Shown: positions 24,001 to 37,800 of the stretch, piece after piece
How positions within the stretch are numbered: position 1 is the first letter of the stretch
Layout of the letters: each line of letters starts with the position of its first letter
NCBI GenBank assembly: GCA_003254925.1
Contig: QANZ01008186.1
Coordinates: 30,166 to 94,165, forward strand
Direction of reading: 5' to 3'
Origin: Chamaecrista fasciculata
Taxonomy: Eukaryota; Streptophyta; Magnoliopsida; Fabales; Fabaceae
Length of the DNA stretch: 64,000 nucleotides
Made by a program: the position numbers and the translations under genes
Notes under the pieces: model-generated
What the model was told of the DNA's origin: nothing
What the model saw: only the letters and a program-made list of their open reading frames with translations
The model's database searches: none

Positions 24001-25889
24001 GTTAGAAAAAATACAGAAACGATAGCAAACAACTTAAATTATTGTATAATTTATTTTTGGTTAAAAACAAGCTAAAAGTTGTACAAAAATTACACTGCCA
24101 AATAGGCTATTTTTTTTGGGTCAAATCGAAACATGCTACTGAAGAGGTGGAAAGTTGTTTAGGCTTTAGGGATTGCTTTTGGGATAGGAATGTCTAGCGA
24201 AGACTATGCAATCAGATACACTAAAAGTCTTCTTCTCTTTGGGTCTTAAATTTATCAATGGGGATTGAGTTTAGCAGAAGGGCTCATCTCCCACAACATA
24301 GTGAACCTAGGTCCGAATCTTCGCTGGTAGAGGTGCCCATATTTAGTGCCCGACAATGGCTCGAATAGGATTGCCTTCAATGGAAGATACTTATAAGAAA
24401 CAAAAAAAAAATTGAATTTATCTTGAAGAATGGGGTGATTAGTTGAATGTGAGCTAGAAGATTCTATTTTTAAGATATGGCCTAGAGGATTTTGAAATCA
24501 AGGGATGATCCAATTTTTATAATGCAAACATTTGCTTTGATTCAATGGTGAACAAAATTGGTTTTTAAATGAGTGTTTGTTGTGGGAACATCATGAAGTA
24601 CAATGATCCTTAATTTGAATGAGGAGAGAAAGTATGAGGAGAAGTTGGTGCACTAGATAGCATTTTCAAAAATTTTTAGGAGTCAAGTGTAATGTTCGTG
24701 GATTGTACAAGTGTCAAGATAGTTAGGCCACTTAGGATTGTGTTTAGCGATGAGCTTGGTGCTTGGATCATGGGTTTTAGTTTCTTCCTTGGTAGGTGAA
24801 ATTCCTTTATAAGTGAATCATGGGGTCTTATCAAGATTGCTTGACAATGTTCTGGTGAAAAGGTTTGGTTTGAGATAATTCTATGTGAATGATTGTGTTA
24901 GTGTCTCTTATCTTGAGGGTCATCCTTGAAGTGGATCTTTAAAATCATTAGGGAGTTCATTAATAAGGGTTGGAGGATTGAATTTTGTCATTAGTTTGGG
25001 TAGGGCAATGTGGTTATTAAGTGGCTTGCAAGTCACACCACTATAATAAGAACGAATTTGGATTGGGGATGATCGATGGGAGGGAAAGGTAAGAGGGTTG
25101 GTTACCTTCCCATTGTTTGGAAAGTTGAAAACTGAAAGAAAAGATAATGAGTGATTATTTCTTAATTCCTCGTTATCCTTCCCCTTTATGGATTCAAAAT
25201 ACTCAAAATTGTGATATTTTAGAGGAGGTATTGATAATCAAATAAGGAGAAGGAGTGTAGGTTCAAAACCTTCCCTTCCCCTTCGATCTCCTCCCATCTT
25301 GTGCTCTCATAATGATGAAAGATTAACTTTTAATTCTTCATCTCTTCCTTCCCTTTCATAAATTTCAAATAGTTCAAATTCGAGTATTTTAGAGAATTAA
25401 TAACCAAGCAAGGGGAATAGATGTGAGAACTTGACTTTCCTTTTCCCTCCCTTCAATTTCTCCCTTGCTTGTCCCTTTTTAATTGCCAAACATGTCCTAT
25501 AGGAGATAAGAGAATGTTCCATGATCCATTGGAGGGTTGTAGGTCTTTCTTATTACTTTACTCATCTGGTTGGGGTTAAATGTCCTAGGCGAGTTCTGAT
25601 CTAGTTTTTTAGTTTTGTTCTTTTGTTTCACATCTTGTTTTCAAAAATTAAAATGCTCCTCTTTTCTTCCATTGTTAATTATCTTATGCTCTTTCTCCTC
25701 CAGGAAAAGCAAAGAAAAAAAGAGTGTGATCACCTGCATATATAATCATTTAAAATTTTTGAGCTCTTTCCTTTGATTTCTTGGTTCTTTATATAATTAT
25801 ATATATGCCACAATTAGTAGTTTAACTAAAATAATAGTTCTCATATGGATATATTGGTTTTCGTTACCTGACAAACACATAGATACAGA
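24001..25889. other. Noncoding flank, with a MITE-like block
   Basis: I see no gene. 25080-25500 has repeated 'ggagggaaaggta'/'ccttcccttcccc' phrases in opposite orientation, consistent with an old MITE. The rest is ordinary AT-rich DNA with scattered stops. Confidence 0.5.
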
Positions 25890-26499
25890 GATTTTCTTAG
25901 AATTCATAGTGTCTTCCAACAATCACTCGCATATTAAACAAAGTAATGAGAATGCAAAGAATAGAGAAGAAATGATTGAACAAATAATTAACATGGTTCG
26001 ACCAGTTCAGTTTTATGTCCCCCCCAAGAAACAAATAACCTTCACTATATTGAATTAGGGTTTACAATGAATGAATCACATATTTAGATCTTAACTCACC
26101 ATTAATGTATTTTTGTGTGTCTTAACCCTGGTACCACAAGGATTACTTAACTTAGGCCCATAGTGAGACAATGCTCAAATACTCAACTCTTGATCCTACT
26201 AATAATACATAACTCTGACATTATTAATTAACTCAATACAAATCACTCAAAAAACTACAAATATTCTCATTGACTTGAACTCCCTTCTTCAACACAATCA
26301 CCTCTCTATCTTGCCTCTTGCCTAAAACACCCAAGGATCACTTAATATTGTGCATGCTAATCAAGTCCTGACAATTCTTGAACTTTGGATCACCTTGGTC
26401 ATTATATTTGTTGGATTATCATGTGTAGATATTTTCTTCACATCAACAATGCCCTGAGATATGATTTCACTAACAAAATGATGTCTAACATTATTATGC
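25890..26499 (-). other. Possible 3' LTR or UTR region of the copia relic
   Basis: This stretch lies just beyond the RNase H end of the copia relic and contains AATTAACATGGTTCGACC, a phrase type common in plant copia LTRs. I found no second copy in the window to prove LTR boundaries. Confidence 0.3.
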
Positions 26500-27382
26500 T
26501 TTATACACTCATGATATATCTAGTTCTTCGTAAGATTAATAACACTTTGACTATCACAATAAATTGTTGTACTGTCTTGAGTTAAGTCAAGGTCACCTAG
26601 TAAACCTCGTAGCCAGATCGTCTCCTTCACAACTTTTATGATCGCCTTGTACTCTACTTTAATAGTAAACAATGCAACAACATGTTGCAAATTAAAGTTG
26701 TCTTCCATCTAATACAACTTTCAATAAGTGTGAAGACATATCTTGTTAGAGATAATCTCTCATCTAAATCCCTTGCATAGTCTGAATCCATGAAGCCAAC
26801 TATCAATCGCCCAAAAGGCATTGGCCCCAAGTCAGCTCTGCTAAAGGTTGGACAAACATTTGTTGTAGCCTTCAAATACCTCAATAGTCATTTCATTTGG
26901 CTACTAATGCTCCTACCTTGGGCTTTTCATAAACCTACTTACGATGCTAACTACATGTGGAATATACGAGAGAGTGCAAACCATGACATATGTTACATTG
27001 CCTACGATAGATGAGTATGGAAACTTTGACATTTGCTCCAACTCCTTTGCTAACTTCGGTAACATGTCTTATGATAACCTAAAATGAGAGGCAAACAAGA
27101 TGGATACAAGTTTGGCATTCGTCGTGTTGAACCTATGAAGCACCTTTTCAGTATATAACTGTTGCGAAAGCATTTTCTTCCTAATTCGTTTGTCTTGTGT
27201 TATTTCTTTTGCAAATATCTTTCTTGCCCCTCCAAGATCCTTCATGTGAAACTCCTCGTTGAGTTGCTTTTTCAATTTGTTGATTGCCAACTTCCTCTTA
27301 GCAACAATAAGCATGTCTTCAATGTGCGACGACAAGTAAATTGAATCTTCTCTAAGCTTTCCATGATACACACAACCGTCAT

Positions 27383-28723
27383 TAGGGGTGTGCAAAATCG
27401 GGTTTGGACGGATTAGTTGGGTGAAGATATCAAGTAGATGGGTGAACATTTCTAAACTTGAACTGCCCGTCGACCCACTCAACCCGATTATGTCAGGTTA
27501 AATCAAGTTCAGGTGGGTTGAGTCGGGTTAACGAAGTATTTTTTAAAAATTATAAATTAAATTAAATTAGTTAAAAATGTATATTATTCATAAAAATCAA
27601 ATAAAAATTATACTAATTTTAATGCGAAGAATAATTAAATTAATAGATATATTTTTTATAAAATAAATATACATAGTTAAATATTATATATAATAGAGTA
27701 AGATAATAATTATATAAATATTATATATCGTACGAAACGTACTTAACTCGTTACTATTTTTAAAATAATTAATAAAAAATATACATACTTTATTTATTTT
27801 AGTAGAAAAGTCTTTATTTTTTTAAATAAGCAAAAGACTCTTTCGTGCCCCTAACGGTTGGGGTCAGTTTCAGTTATGCCCCTAACGTCTGCTTTTATGT
27901 CAGTTATGCCCCCAATGTGAAATGTTGGTGTCAATTATACCCTAACTTCAATTTTTTTTGGGCCGAAGTCCTATTTTGGTCACTCAAGTTTGCTCAAAGT
28001 TCTGTTTTGGACCCTCAAGTCTTTAGCGAACTTTCCGACGAGATACATGACGGCCCCGACAACTACGAAAACTCCTAATGCAAGGTTTTTTTACCTCATG
28101 AGTTCAATGACGGCCTTTATTTTGCGAAAAAATGACTAGTAAGCCACCGCAAAATTACATAGTCACCGAAAAATTACACAATCACCAAAAATCATATTTT
28201 CGGTCTTTGTTCACAAAATGAAGGCCGCCATTGAACTCAGGAGGTCAAAAAACCTTGGGTTAAGAGTTTTCATAGTCGTCGGGGCCGCCGTGTATCTCGC
28301 AGGAATGTTCGCCGGAGACTTGAGGTACCAAAACGGAACTTTGAGCAAACTTGAGGGACCAAAATTGGACTTTGGCCTAGAAAAAATTGAGGTTAGGGTA
28401 TAATTGACACCAACGTTTCACTTTGGGGGCATAATTGACACAAAACAAACGTTAGGGGCATAACTGAAACTAACCCCAAACGTTAGGGGCACGAAAGGGT
28501 CTTTTTCCTTTTTAAATAATATTAACATAAGATGTAAAAATATATTAATATATCAGTTGGATCAAGTTAAGTCAGGTTGAGTCGGGTCAACTTGCATAAC
28601 TCGATCAGACCGACTTTTTCATGAAATAACAATCCAAACTAACTCGTTCAAGTAACTCGACCGATCGAACTCGACATTTTTTAGCAGCTTCGGTCAGGTT
28701 AAACTCGATTTTGTACACCCCTA
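27383..28723. mobile_element. Nested MITE with 'taggggtgtgcaaaat' ends
   Basis: It starts TAGGGGTGTGCAAAATCGGG and ends with the near-complement CCGATTTTGTACACCCCTA-type sequence (TCGATTTTGTACACCCCTA). Both ends are followed inward by 'gttgagtcgggttaa' phrases in inverted orientation. It interrupts the copia RT: the frame either side (TAYN and DGCVYH) would join if it were removed. Such ends resemble plant hAT MITEs, but no clear 8-bp duplication is visible. No transposase is encoded. Confidence 0.7.
27832..28510. repeat. Long foldback nested inside the MITE
   Basis: The two arms start with AAAGACTCTTTCGTGCCCC and end with its complement. They pair over some 300 bp, first with 'agttatgcccctaacgt' phrases, then 'ggtccctcaagtttgctcaaag', then a GC-richer inner block around GACGGCCCCGAC. 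The short centre is at about 28130-28200. The arms are well matched, so this is the youngest layer of the nest. Confidence 0.85.
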
Positions 28724-31420
28724 ATTGTTATAGGCGGTGCTTGTGAAGCCATTATGAATCATGAATGCATCAAATGATTTGTACCATTGCTTAGACGATT
28801 GCTTCAATCTATGAAAAGATTTTTTTATTAGACACATTTGGTCCTCCTTGTCAATAAGGTTACAAACCCTCTAGTTCATTCATGTAGTTTTCCTCCTTTA
28901 GTTTGACATGCAAGAAAGTTGTTTTAACATCTAGTTGCTCCAGCTTAATCATAAAGATTTACCTAAGAGAGCCTTGATCGGACTATATTTTACCATAGGA
29001 GAGAACACTTTGTTGTAGTCAATACCCTCCCTTTGTGTAAAACCCTTTACTATCAGTCTCACTTTGAATTTAGGTGATTCAACCCCTAAACTTCCTTCCT
29101 TCTTCTTGAAGACTTACTTTCGTACTATGACCTACTTCCCCTTTGGCAATGAGACTAATGCCCATGTATGATTCTTATGAAGAGATTCAATCTTTTCCCA
29201 TAACACAACATCTGTCCAATGATCTGCTTCCAAATTGAAATACTCTCTCTATAACTGTTTGGATCCTCCACATCAATCATTTCTACAACTGATAGGGTGA
29301 ACACTACCAGATTAGCATACCCTACAAGATCTTCATAAACTATATTAGCATATCTCATTGGTAGTCTAGCCTATCTGTTCTCCCTCCTTGTTGTGATGTC
29401 ATAACTTAGTTATCGTTCAAGTTCCCTTAAGACCTCAGTGTTATTAAGGAGGTCTTGCACCTACTCCTCTATAGTGGTACTGGGTTGGGCAATCTAAGTG
29501 TCGTCAAGAATTACTCCATTAAATTTCCTTTTTTGTGATATATATTGGCGATAGTCTTCTCTCACTTGTCTAACGAAGCAGACTCGTTGAAGGTTACATC
29601 CATCCTAATTAGTATCTCTAGAAACTTAAGATCTGTGCACCACAAATTAAATTCCTTCACTCTAGCCTTCAAATCCTAGAAATATGCACTTCCTTGCCCT
29701 TGGCTAAAGCCTGTCATTGTTTAGATGAGCATAAAGAGGACACTTAAACATCGTTAAGTGTTTGTAATCAACAAGAGAACAAAACCGCACCTCGAAGGGA
29801 GTTTTATTCTCAATTTTCATGGATGACAATTTGTTGACCAAATAATAAGTAGTGTTGATCACATTAGTCCAAAAGTTCATGCTTACACTAGCATGTAAGA
29901 GCATGCTTTATGCTCTATCACAGAGCGTTATGATCGTTCATTTTTGCAACACCATTTTATTGTTGCATTTTAGTACCTATGCAGTGTCTCAAAATGCCTT
30001 CTTTCTTATAGAAGTCATTAAACTCTTTATTGCAGTATTCCAACCTAATATCAATTCTTATGTAATTCACTTTTGTCTAATCTGCTTCTCAATTATTGTC
30101 TTTCGCTTGATAATTGTTGAAAATGCCTCATCCTTGGATTTTAGTATGTACACTCATACCATTCTAAAGTAATCACTCATCAATGTCATGTAATATCGAT
30201 CGCCACTGTTTGAAGGAACTTTTTTTTTACCCCATAGGATTGAAGGGATATAATCCATCCTATCCCTGGGTCTTATGCGTCATCTCCTTGTTGAACTTCA
30301 CACTTTTCTACTCTCCAAACACACAGTGTTCACAAAAATTCAAGGGATCTTCCTTGTAGCCATCCAACATGTTTTACTTGCTTAGAAACTTCAGTCGTCT
30401 GTCACTCATTTGACTAAGCCTCAAATGTCACAATTGACCTTGACTACAATCTTGCTCTTAGGTGCTCAGCTCAACACTATTTTAGGCGCTTGTCTCACTC
30501 CTTCCATAAGCATTATTTTGTTTCCTAAGGTGACTACCTTCTCACATTCAATTACAATTCCTTGAAGATAATATAGCTAGGAGTTCAGCTTCTCCTTCAT
30601 CATTGTCATGGAGCCTTTACCCACTTTAAGAAATCCACCTTAGACGTGGAGTTTGTACCTTTAAATGTCCAAAGTTGAAAAACGAAATAAGCTTCCTCTT
30701 CATCTAATGAACATGTCAGCACTCAATACTTTTTCATAACCCTGTCGAACATTCTGATTATGATGTCACCAATCCCCTCAATCACCAATGAAATGTTTTT
30801 TCCAAGATAGGTCATCCCACGCATACGGTTATACAAAGAAAACTAGTCTCTGTGTGGACACATGTGGAATATTGCACCAATGTTAAGAACCTAGGAGTTT
30901 GGTCGATGATTTGAACTCATAGACTACACCTCTCCTGCACATTCGCCATCACCTAAAGTACTGCAAGTGTCAAAAATGTTCATTGATTTGTCCTCCTTTG
31001 ACTTCCCCTTCTTCCCTTTTAAATTTGGGCAATTCTTCTTCAAGTGACCCTGCTCCCCACACTTAAAAGAAATCACCTTCTTTGCCCAAGAATTCGACCT
31101 CAATTGTCCTTTGGACTTTATTGAGTCCTCTCACTGTGCTCTTCCCCTCGTTAATAGACCCTCACGCTTCGCCAGATCGCTTAGAAGTCTCTTCAACTAC
31201 TTTTTAGCATATGCTAATGTCATCCAACGAGATGCTCTCCCTCCCATACAACAATCAATCCACAAAGGTTACGTAGGATGGTGGTAAGGAACATAACACA
31301 ATAAGAGCTCGATCCTCATCCTCAAACTTGATATTTACATTCTCCATATATATAATGATTGAATTAAAGTCTTTCATGTGAGAAACACGATTGGTGCACC
31401 ATCATTCATCCTCAAATTGT

Positions 31421-32318
31421 AAAATCTCTTCTTTATATATAGACAATTGGTGAGTGATTTTGCCACAACTTCGTTGTCATTGATAGATATAGACAATTAC
31501 TATCAATTCCAATTTTGTCTATTTTATTTATAGAAATTGATTGATGGGTTCAAACTCTTCAAAGAGTTGACGTACAATAGTTGCATTGAGCCCAAGTCAA
31601 TAAACCTGTGTCAAGTTTCAAAATACGTTTGATGATCCCCATACATTCAATTTTTCATATTGAATAGTAATTTTGATCCTTGAACTATAAAATTAATTTT
31701 ATCTTTGTTTAAAATTATTTTTTTGGTTTTGTTTTGACCCTCCAATTTTCCTTTATTTTACGTACTATTAGTTCAAAATATTATTTCATTTAGTTTTTAT
31801 CATTATTTCTAACTTAAATAGTTGAGATAGAATGGTAGATCATTTTTCTCTATATATATGTGTCATAGACTCATAGTAAGTAAGAAAGAAATAATTTATC
31901 TTAGTTGTTTAAGTTAGAAATAATGGCAAAAACTAAAAAAAATTATATTTTGAACTAACAATAGAACAAATATGAAAATTTAAAGACTAAAATAGAATGA
32001 AAAAAATTTTAAAATCAAAACAAAAGTAACTCTATAGTTTAAGAACCAAAATGATTATTTGACCATTTTTATATATCAACATCTTCAGCCCGAATTTGAC
32101 GTGGCATATATAATCAAACTTTGTTAGTAGACCGAATAGACTTAGTTATATAGTTAGGGACAAAATTAGTAATATTATTATTTTTAATGTTAAACTTTAT
32201 AATCAATTTGATTATAAACAAAAATTAGAGATAAAAATTGACAACGACCTTAAAAATGCTACCGAAATTATATGATTACTTTACGCGGATATACTACCAA
32301 TCTTTTCTTTTCTTTTTG
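31421..32318. other. Intergenic DNA with an old inverted repeat
   Basis: 31660-32060 shows phrases such as 'tttgatccttgaactata' on the left and 'tctatagtttaagaaccaaaa' on the right, an imperfect foldback. No gene is visible. Confidence 0.5.
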
Positions 32319-32758
32319 GTCAAAGAGCACTTGTCCTCCCATAATTTTTCTCATGTCTCAATTTGGTCCTATAATTATTTCGTTGTACTTTTGGTCTCAT
32401 ATTTTGCAAGAAGTTGTAAATTTGGTCTCATATTACTTTTGGTCCTATATCTTTTAATCAGGTTGTAGAATTGGTCTTATATTTTTACATAAATTTTCAC
32501 TGTCAATCCCATCTAACCTAGAGATTTGGGACTAATTATTCTAGAGATAACCCAAATATATGAGATAAATTCCGCATCCTGACCAAAAGATATGAAACCA
32601 ATTTTGCAATCTGACCTAAAGATATAGAACCAAAAATGTAACAGGAGACTAAATCTATAATCTAGACAAAAGATATGTGATCAAAAGTGCAACGAAAAAA
32701 GTTATAAGATCAAATTGAGATCTGAGCAAAAATTATGGAATCAAAAGTGCATTCGGAC
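32319..32758. repeat. Foldback element, family FB1
   Basis: It begins GGTCAAAGAGCACTTGTCC and ends TCAAAAGTGCATTCGGAC. The arms contain 'tcaatttggtcctat' and 'gatcaaattgaga' phrases as in 10847-11216. It is more decayed than the other copies. Confidence 0.6.
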
Positions 32759-34797
32759 TTTTTTTTGTTATATCTTTTAAAAATTATTTCGCTTGACAAG
32801 TTAACGGCAATTTCAATTCCTTTCTTGTCAGTAAAAGTGGATTAATTGAGAAAATCAGGATAATTGGATTTTCAATCAATTCTTCACATATCCAGATTAT
32901 CATCTTTTATTTCAAATTGTGCAAATTAAATGCAATAATTTTATTACTCTAATAGTCAGATTACATACATGCATATACAAACGACAGATTTTCCTTTCGT
33001 ATCATGAAAATTGTCCTTTTCATAAAACTATAAATAATATATATGATCTTTCACCCAACAAATAATATATATGATCTTAATTTTTTTATTCCCTATTAAT
33101 TAATTACTTTATTAACCTAATGTGCAATATATACATTTTACTATTTTAGCTAATTTCATTTAACTATTCCATAATAGGCTTATATACATGGCTTTTTTAT
33201 AAAACAAGACAAAGAATATTTGAAGTATTTCATTATCACTAATCAATATCAAACTAAAATATAGAATAGATTAGATTATATCATATTATAAAATATTAAA
33301 ATATATGGAAATGAAAACCATAGGAATATTGGATTGTCTTCGTATGTATATATGAAAGATTTTGTGTATTCTAAGGGACACACAAATATATATATATATA
33401 TATATATATAATTTAAAATTTTATAAAATATTATAAATAACTTTATACCATAAATTTAAAATTATTTTTTTTATCATTGATAATGAAACATCTCTAAATT
33501 GATGATAATTTTTATATTAGATGATTATATACATTTATGCTCATAATCTTTGCAGGGGGCTGATTTTATTTCAATAGGTTTTTAAATTTTGAAATTTAAA
33601 TTTAGATCCTGATAGCAAATTTTGTGGGATAATTAATAGGATTAAGAGGTTGATTTAATTTTATTATATGAATTTATATGGTAAAAAAAATTATTTTTTA
33701 TCAACTACTAAAAAGGAACTAAAGATATATAATATTTTAGAAATAAAGAGTAAATTAATAATTTGATCCCTGAAATATTACAAAGTTAATAATTCAATTT
33801 CTAAAATATTAAAATAAAAAATTTAATCTTGATCAAGCTCTAAATGATTTATTTTTTATTTGTTTCTATGAATTAAAGAATATATTGTTTGATTCTTTTA
33901 GGAATCAAATAATATATATATATATATATATATCATTATGCAGCAACCAATTGGCCAGCGACAAACCCTTAAATGGAGCTCAGATCTCCGGAGGATTAGT
34001 CCTTAGCCTATCGGACTAGGGAGTACCTTGGACAACTAAAATAATATATATATCATTTAAATTTTTAAAAAATTAAATTATATATTTTAATCTTTCAAAA
34101 ATTAAATTATTAAATCCATGGTATTTTTGAATTCACATTACTAGTTTGGAAAGTTTGTGTGTGTACACATTATAAGCGTATATTAATATTCAGGACGCGG
34201 TATGATATAGTGGTAAACAATATCAGGCAGCAGCTACATAACACTTAATTAGTATTTTTAGGTCAACAATTAACTATATAACAATTTTTCGGCCCCACTA
34301 TTTTTAACAAATAGAAAAATTATTATTTGGTCCTTGAATTTAGATTGAGTTAATTAATTTGTCCCTAAAAAGTTTAAGTTGTCAACTATTTGGTCTTTAG
34401 TGATGATTTAGTCCCTGAATTTGAACTAATTTTATATTATTCAGTCCCTGAATCATAACTAATTTTATACTATTATTTGGTCCCTGAATTTGAACTAATT
34501 TTATATTTTTTGGTTCTTGAATTTGTACTGAATCTTTTACCTTTTGGTTCCTAAAGACTTACAGATCAAATTATTAACAATTGCAATAATTTTGAGATTG
34601 AGTAATATATTTTAATTATTCAAAGACCGATTAGTTAATTCATTGTAAATTCAAGGGCCAAACAGTAAATGTTGTCTTGAACAAATGTCGTTTAGAGTAA
34701 ATTCCCATCACAATTTGACAACTATTTCAATTCATGCTTAATTTTAAATACCAATAATAATCCAAATCTCAATCTCAAAGTATCTTTCTCATTTGCA
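32759..34797. other. AT-rich upstream region of the CAT1-like gene
   Basis: It holds TA microsatellites (about 33387-33411 and 33911-33932), a half FB2 repeat (about 33748-33840), and an FB2-like inverted repeat at about 34318-34672 just upstream of the promoter. A phrase at 34196-34225 (GATATAGTGGTAAAC) looks like a tRNA A-box but no tRNA can be folded. No coding exon is visible. Confidence 0.5.
33942..34041 (+). repeat. Possible SINE/LINE 3' tail fragment
   Basis: A short GC-richer island in AT-rich DNA with GGAGCTCAGATCTCCGGAGG and GGATTAGTCCTTAGCC, followed by GGGAGTACC. I recall this phrase style from plant non-LTR retroposon tails, but it cannot be confirmed from a single copy. Confidence 0.3.
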
Positions 34798-34808
34798 CAC
34801 ACACTTTC

Positions 34809-34824
34809 CTATATATATATATAA
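34809..34824 (+). promoter_or_regulatory. Probable TATA box of the CAT1-like gene
   Basis: CTATATATATATATAA lies about 75 bp before the ATG at 34898, which would leave a 5' UTR of about 45-50 bases. The call rests on sequence and distance only; a microsatellite is the alternative. Confidence 0.4.
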
Positions 34825-34897
34825 CAACAGTTTCGTAACACTGACTTCATATATACATATAGCTGGAAACGACGAACGAAGAACTAGAATTCACAAG

Positions 34898-37800
34898 ATG
34901 GGAACGCAAAACGACGATGGCGGAGGGCTACGGAGGAGAGGATGCACGTTTCGCAAAAACGACTTCCTCCCAGAAGAGTCGTTTCAAAGCTGGGGAAATT
35001 ACGGAAAAGCCCTTATGGATACTCCGACTAGGTTCATGGATCGGGTTTTGACCCGATCCGCGGATCATACGGAGCTGGTGGAGGTCAAGGCCCGGAGCAA
35101 CCATGAGATGAAGAAGACTCTCAATTGGTGGGACCTTATGTGGTTCGGCATTGGCGCGGTCATTGGCGCCGGAATATTTGTCCTCACCGGACTCGAGGCC
35201 AAGGAGAAGGCCGGCCCGGCCGTGGTGTTGTCCTATGTTGTCTCTGGTGTATCGGCCTTGCTCTCCGTCTTCTGTTACACTGAGTTTGCCGTGGAAATTC
35301 CGGTGGCCGGTAAGTAATTTGTTTTCTTAGTAAACTGATAATTCTGTCTTTAAAATATTACTAATTGCAAATTCGGTTTTTGGTGAAATATATAGTTTAA
35401 TTCTTGAAAGATCAAAATAATATATTTATTAGTCTTTTTTTATAGACTAAATAGTATACCATTTTAATCTTATTTTCATCGTTGAAAGACTAAATTATAC
35501 ATTTCAATCCCTTAAAAACTGAATTGTCAATTCTTTGATTTTTTCAAGGATTGAATTGTTATTTTATTACTCTTATTTCTAAGGTTACGTTATAGTGCAT
35601 AATTGCATACAAATCTTGAAAAATTAAAACAGTTTAATTTCAATCTTGAGTTTATTCTTAAGGACGACATAAAAATTTTATTTCAGAATAAAATAATAAT
35701 TTGATTTTTTAAAAGTCATTGAGTTGACAACTTATCTTTAGAAGATTGAGATATACAATTTAGTTTGTGAAAGATCAAAATAATATATCTATTAATCTTT
35801 CGAATATTAAATTATGTATTTCAATCTTTTACGAACTAAATTAATAATTTGATGATGATCAAGGATTAACTTGTTAGTTTACTTTTAATTTTGAGATTAG
35901 GTATAGTACATGATTGAATCTTGGTCATACAATTCTTTTCTCCTCAATCATATCTTATTTTTCTCCTCCAATCATAGAGAAAGTTTTGTTTTAGTTTTTA
36001 AACTTTTTTTTTATTTTTTTTAAGAAAAGAAAAAGATGAGGAGTATAAAATGAAAAAAAAAACTATTATTAGATAAGTAATATATTTAGTTTTAATAAAA
36101 CTATATTTATTTCATAAATGATTTAGGTTTTTTTTAAAAAAAATTCTAAAATCAGTATTATAATTACAAATAATAATGAAATCAACATAAATTAGGCAAT
36201 TAAATGCATCGAGAATCTTGGAGTGATTCTTTGCTATAATAGTGGTATTGATGACTTATAAATATCTTAAAGTATATTCTATATATTAATTATTTATTCT
36301 TTCAATGAAAAAGAATCTTGTTTATTTGGTCATACATTTAATTCTCCTTTTGCTGATATAGTTGACTTGTTATAATATCATAGACAGCTGGTCCTTGTCG
36401 TGACAAGACGTGCCCGTAATTAATAAAAAATCACGCATTAACTAAATAATTAGGAGAGAAAAAAATCAAACAATTTAACAAATTATATTGCTACTATATA
36501 TAATATATGGTTGACTTAATCCATTGCTTATGATTTAAATTCTCTTTTATTGTTTTTCTTTAAAATAAAAACAACGTTCTGAAACTACTAGTAGAAAGTA
36601 ACATGCATGCATATAGTATGAATCTGAATTTAATTATAATTTATACTTGATTCTTTTCTGAAAAATTATTTAATACCCTTTTTTTGGTACACTTTAATAC
36701 CATCTTTTAGAGGTAAATTGACACCTTGATTTTTGTGAAATGTATATAGCATTAAATTTTAAATAATATTAAATGCACATAAATTTCTAATGAAAACTTT
36801 ATATACATATATATATATAATTATTTGGTTACCTAGAAATTTATTTTTTATGTTTTATTTGTCATGATTAGTCTTACAATGAAAAAATTTACCAAATGTC
36901 TTATGAAAATCTTATAAAAAATATATAAATTTTTTTAATGTACAATTCTTTTATTTTAATTAATTTTTTGGTTAAAGAAGTAAGTATTTTATTTTTTATT
37001 AATAAGGTTTTAAATTTGAGTCTTATTAAGTACATTTTTATTAAGATAGAGTACATCGTCATTATATGAGATTTTTTGTCTAGAAAACGATTAATACTTT
37101 TTTAAATTAAACAAAAGGAGGTATATTTATGTAATCATAAAAATATCTAAACTAGAACACATAGATTTAAGAGATATTTTAAGAGATCAAATTTCAAAGT
37201 TCAAAAGTTGCGGGATTTCTACGTTCTCTCATTTAAGCACATCGTTATTGACTTTGAAATTTTAGGAACTTAAAGTAAGCTTCATGTTTTATTTATTTTT
37301 GTATGATAACGAAACTTATTTTTATTCTTAGTTGAAATCTCATTTTAGGTTTCAAACTATGAGATAAGTTTTACTTTAGTCCTAAAATTATCTTTTGTTC
37401 CATTTTAATTCTCGAATTTTCACACTTGATCACTTTTTGTCCTCAATATGTGATCTCATCAGGTTTTTGTTGTTAGTTACATTATGTTCATATGAGATGA
37501 ACTATTTCTCTCTTATTTGTATTAATAAGAATTGAAAAAAGAGAGAAATAGAATTTTGAGTAAACTAATAATTTAGTTTCTAATAAAAGATTATTGAGTT
37601 GACAACTCAGTTCTTGAAATATTAAAATGCACAATTTAGTCCCTGAAATTAGATCAAAACTATACTAATTATTAGTCTTTTTTATGAACCGAATAGTATA
37701 CCGTTTTAATTTTTCAGCAACTAAATAGTAAACCGTTTTGACCCTTCAGGGACTAAATGTGTATTATTTTAATATTTTAATTTTTCAAGGATCGAGTTGC

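Larger units (their letters stand above)
26500..31420 (-). pseudogene. Ty1/copia polyprotein relic (gag, integrase, RT, RNase H)
   Basis: Read right to left. A gag zinc knuckle lies at about 31010-31090 (FKCGEQGHLKKNC, with the first Cys replaced by Ser). Integrase lies around 29704-29904 (FWTNVINTTYYLVN, KTPFEV, MFKCPLYAHL) and its end near 29155. RT is spread over 28730-29100 and 27069-27370, the latter holding the degenerate active-site region (IEDMLIVAK instead of VDDMLIA) and MKDLGGARKI. RNase H is at 26520-26884 (GFMDSDYARDLDERRSL-like, then EAIWL-like and CDSQSVINL). Order and motifs identify copia. Many stops and frameshifts, plus a nested MITE at 27383-28723, make it long dead. Confidence 0.85.

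Noticed and set aside
28218-28403. A plus-strand frame with a hydrophobic stretch at 28218-28403
   Set aside because: It lies in the right arm of the foldback and is an accident of that sequence.
34196-34240. A tRNA-like phrase (GATATAGTGGTAAAC)
   Set aside because: No B box, no acceptor stem and no cloverleaf can be drawn; probably a decayed SINE or chance.
34793-34897. Upstream extension of the CAT1 open frame to 34793
   Set aside because: The extension begins at TTG, not ATG, and overlaps the probable TATA box; family length fits the ATG at 34898.
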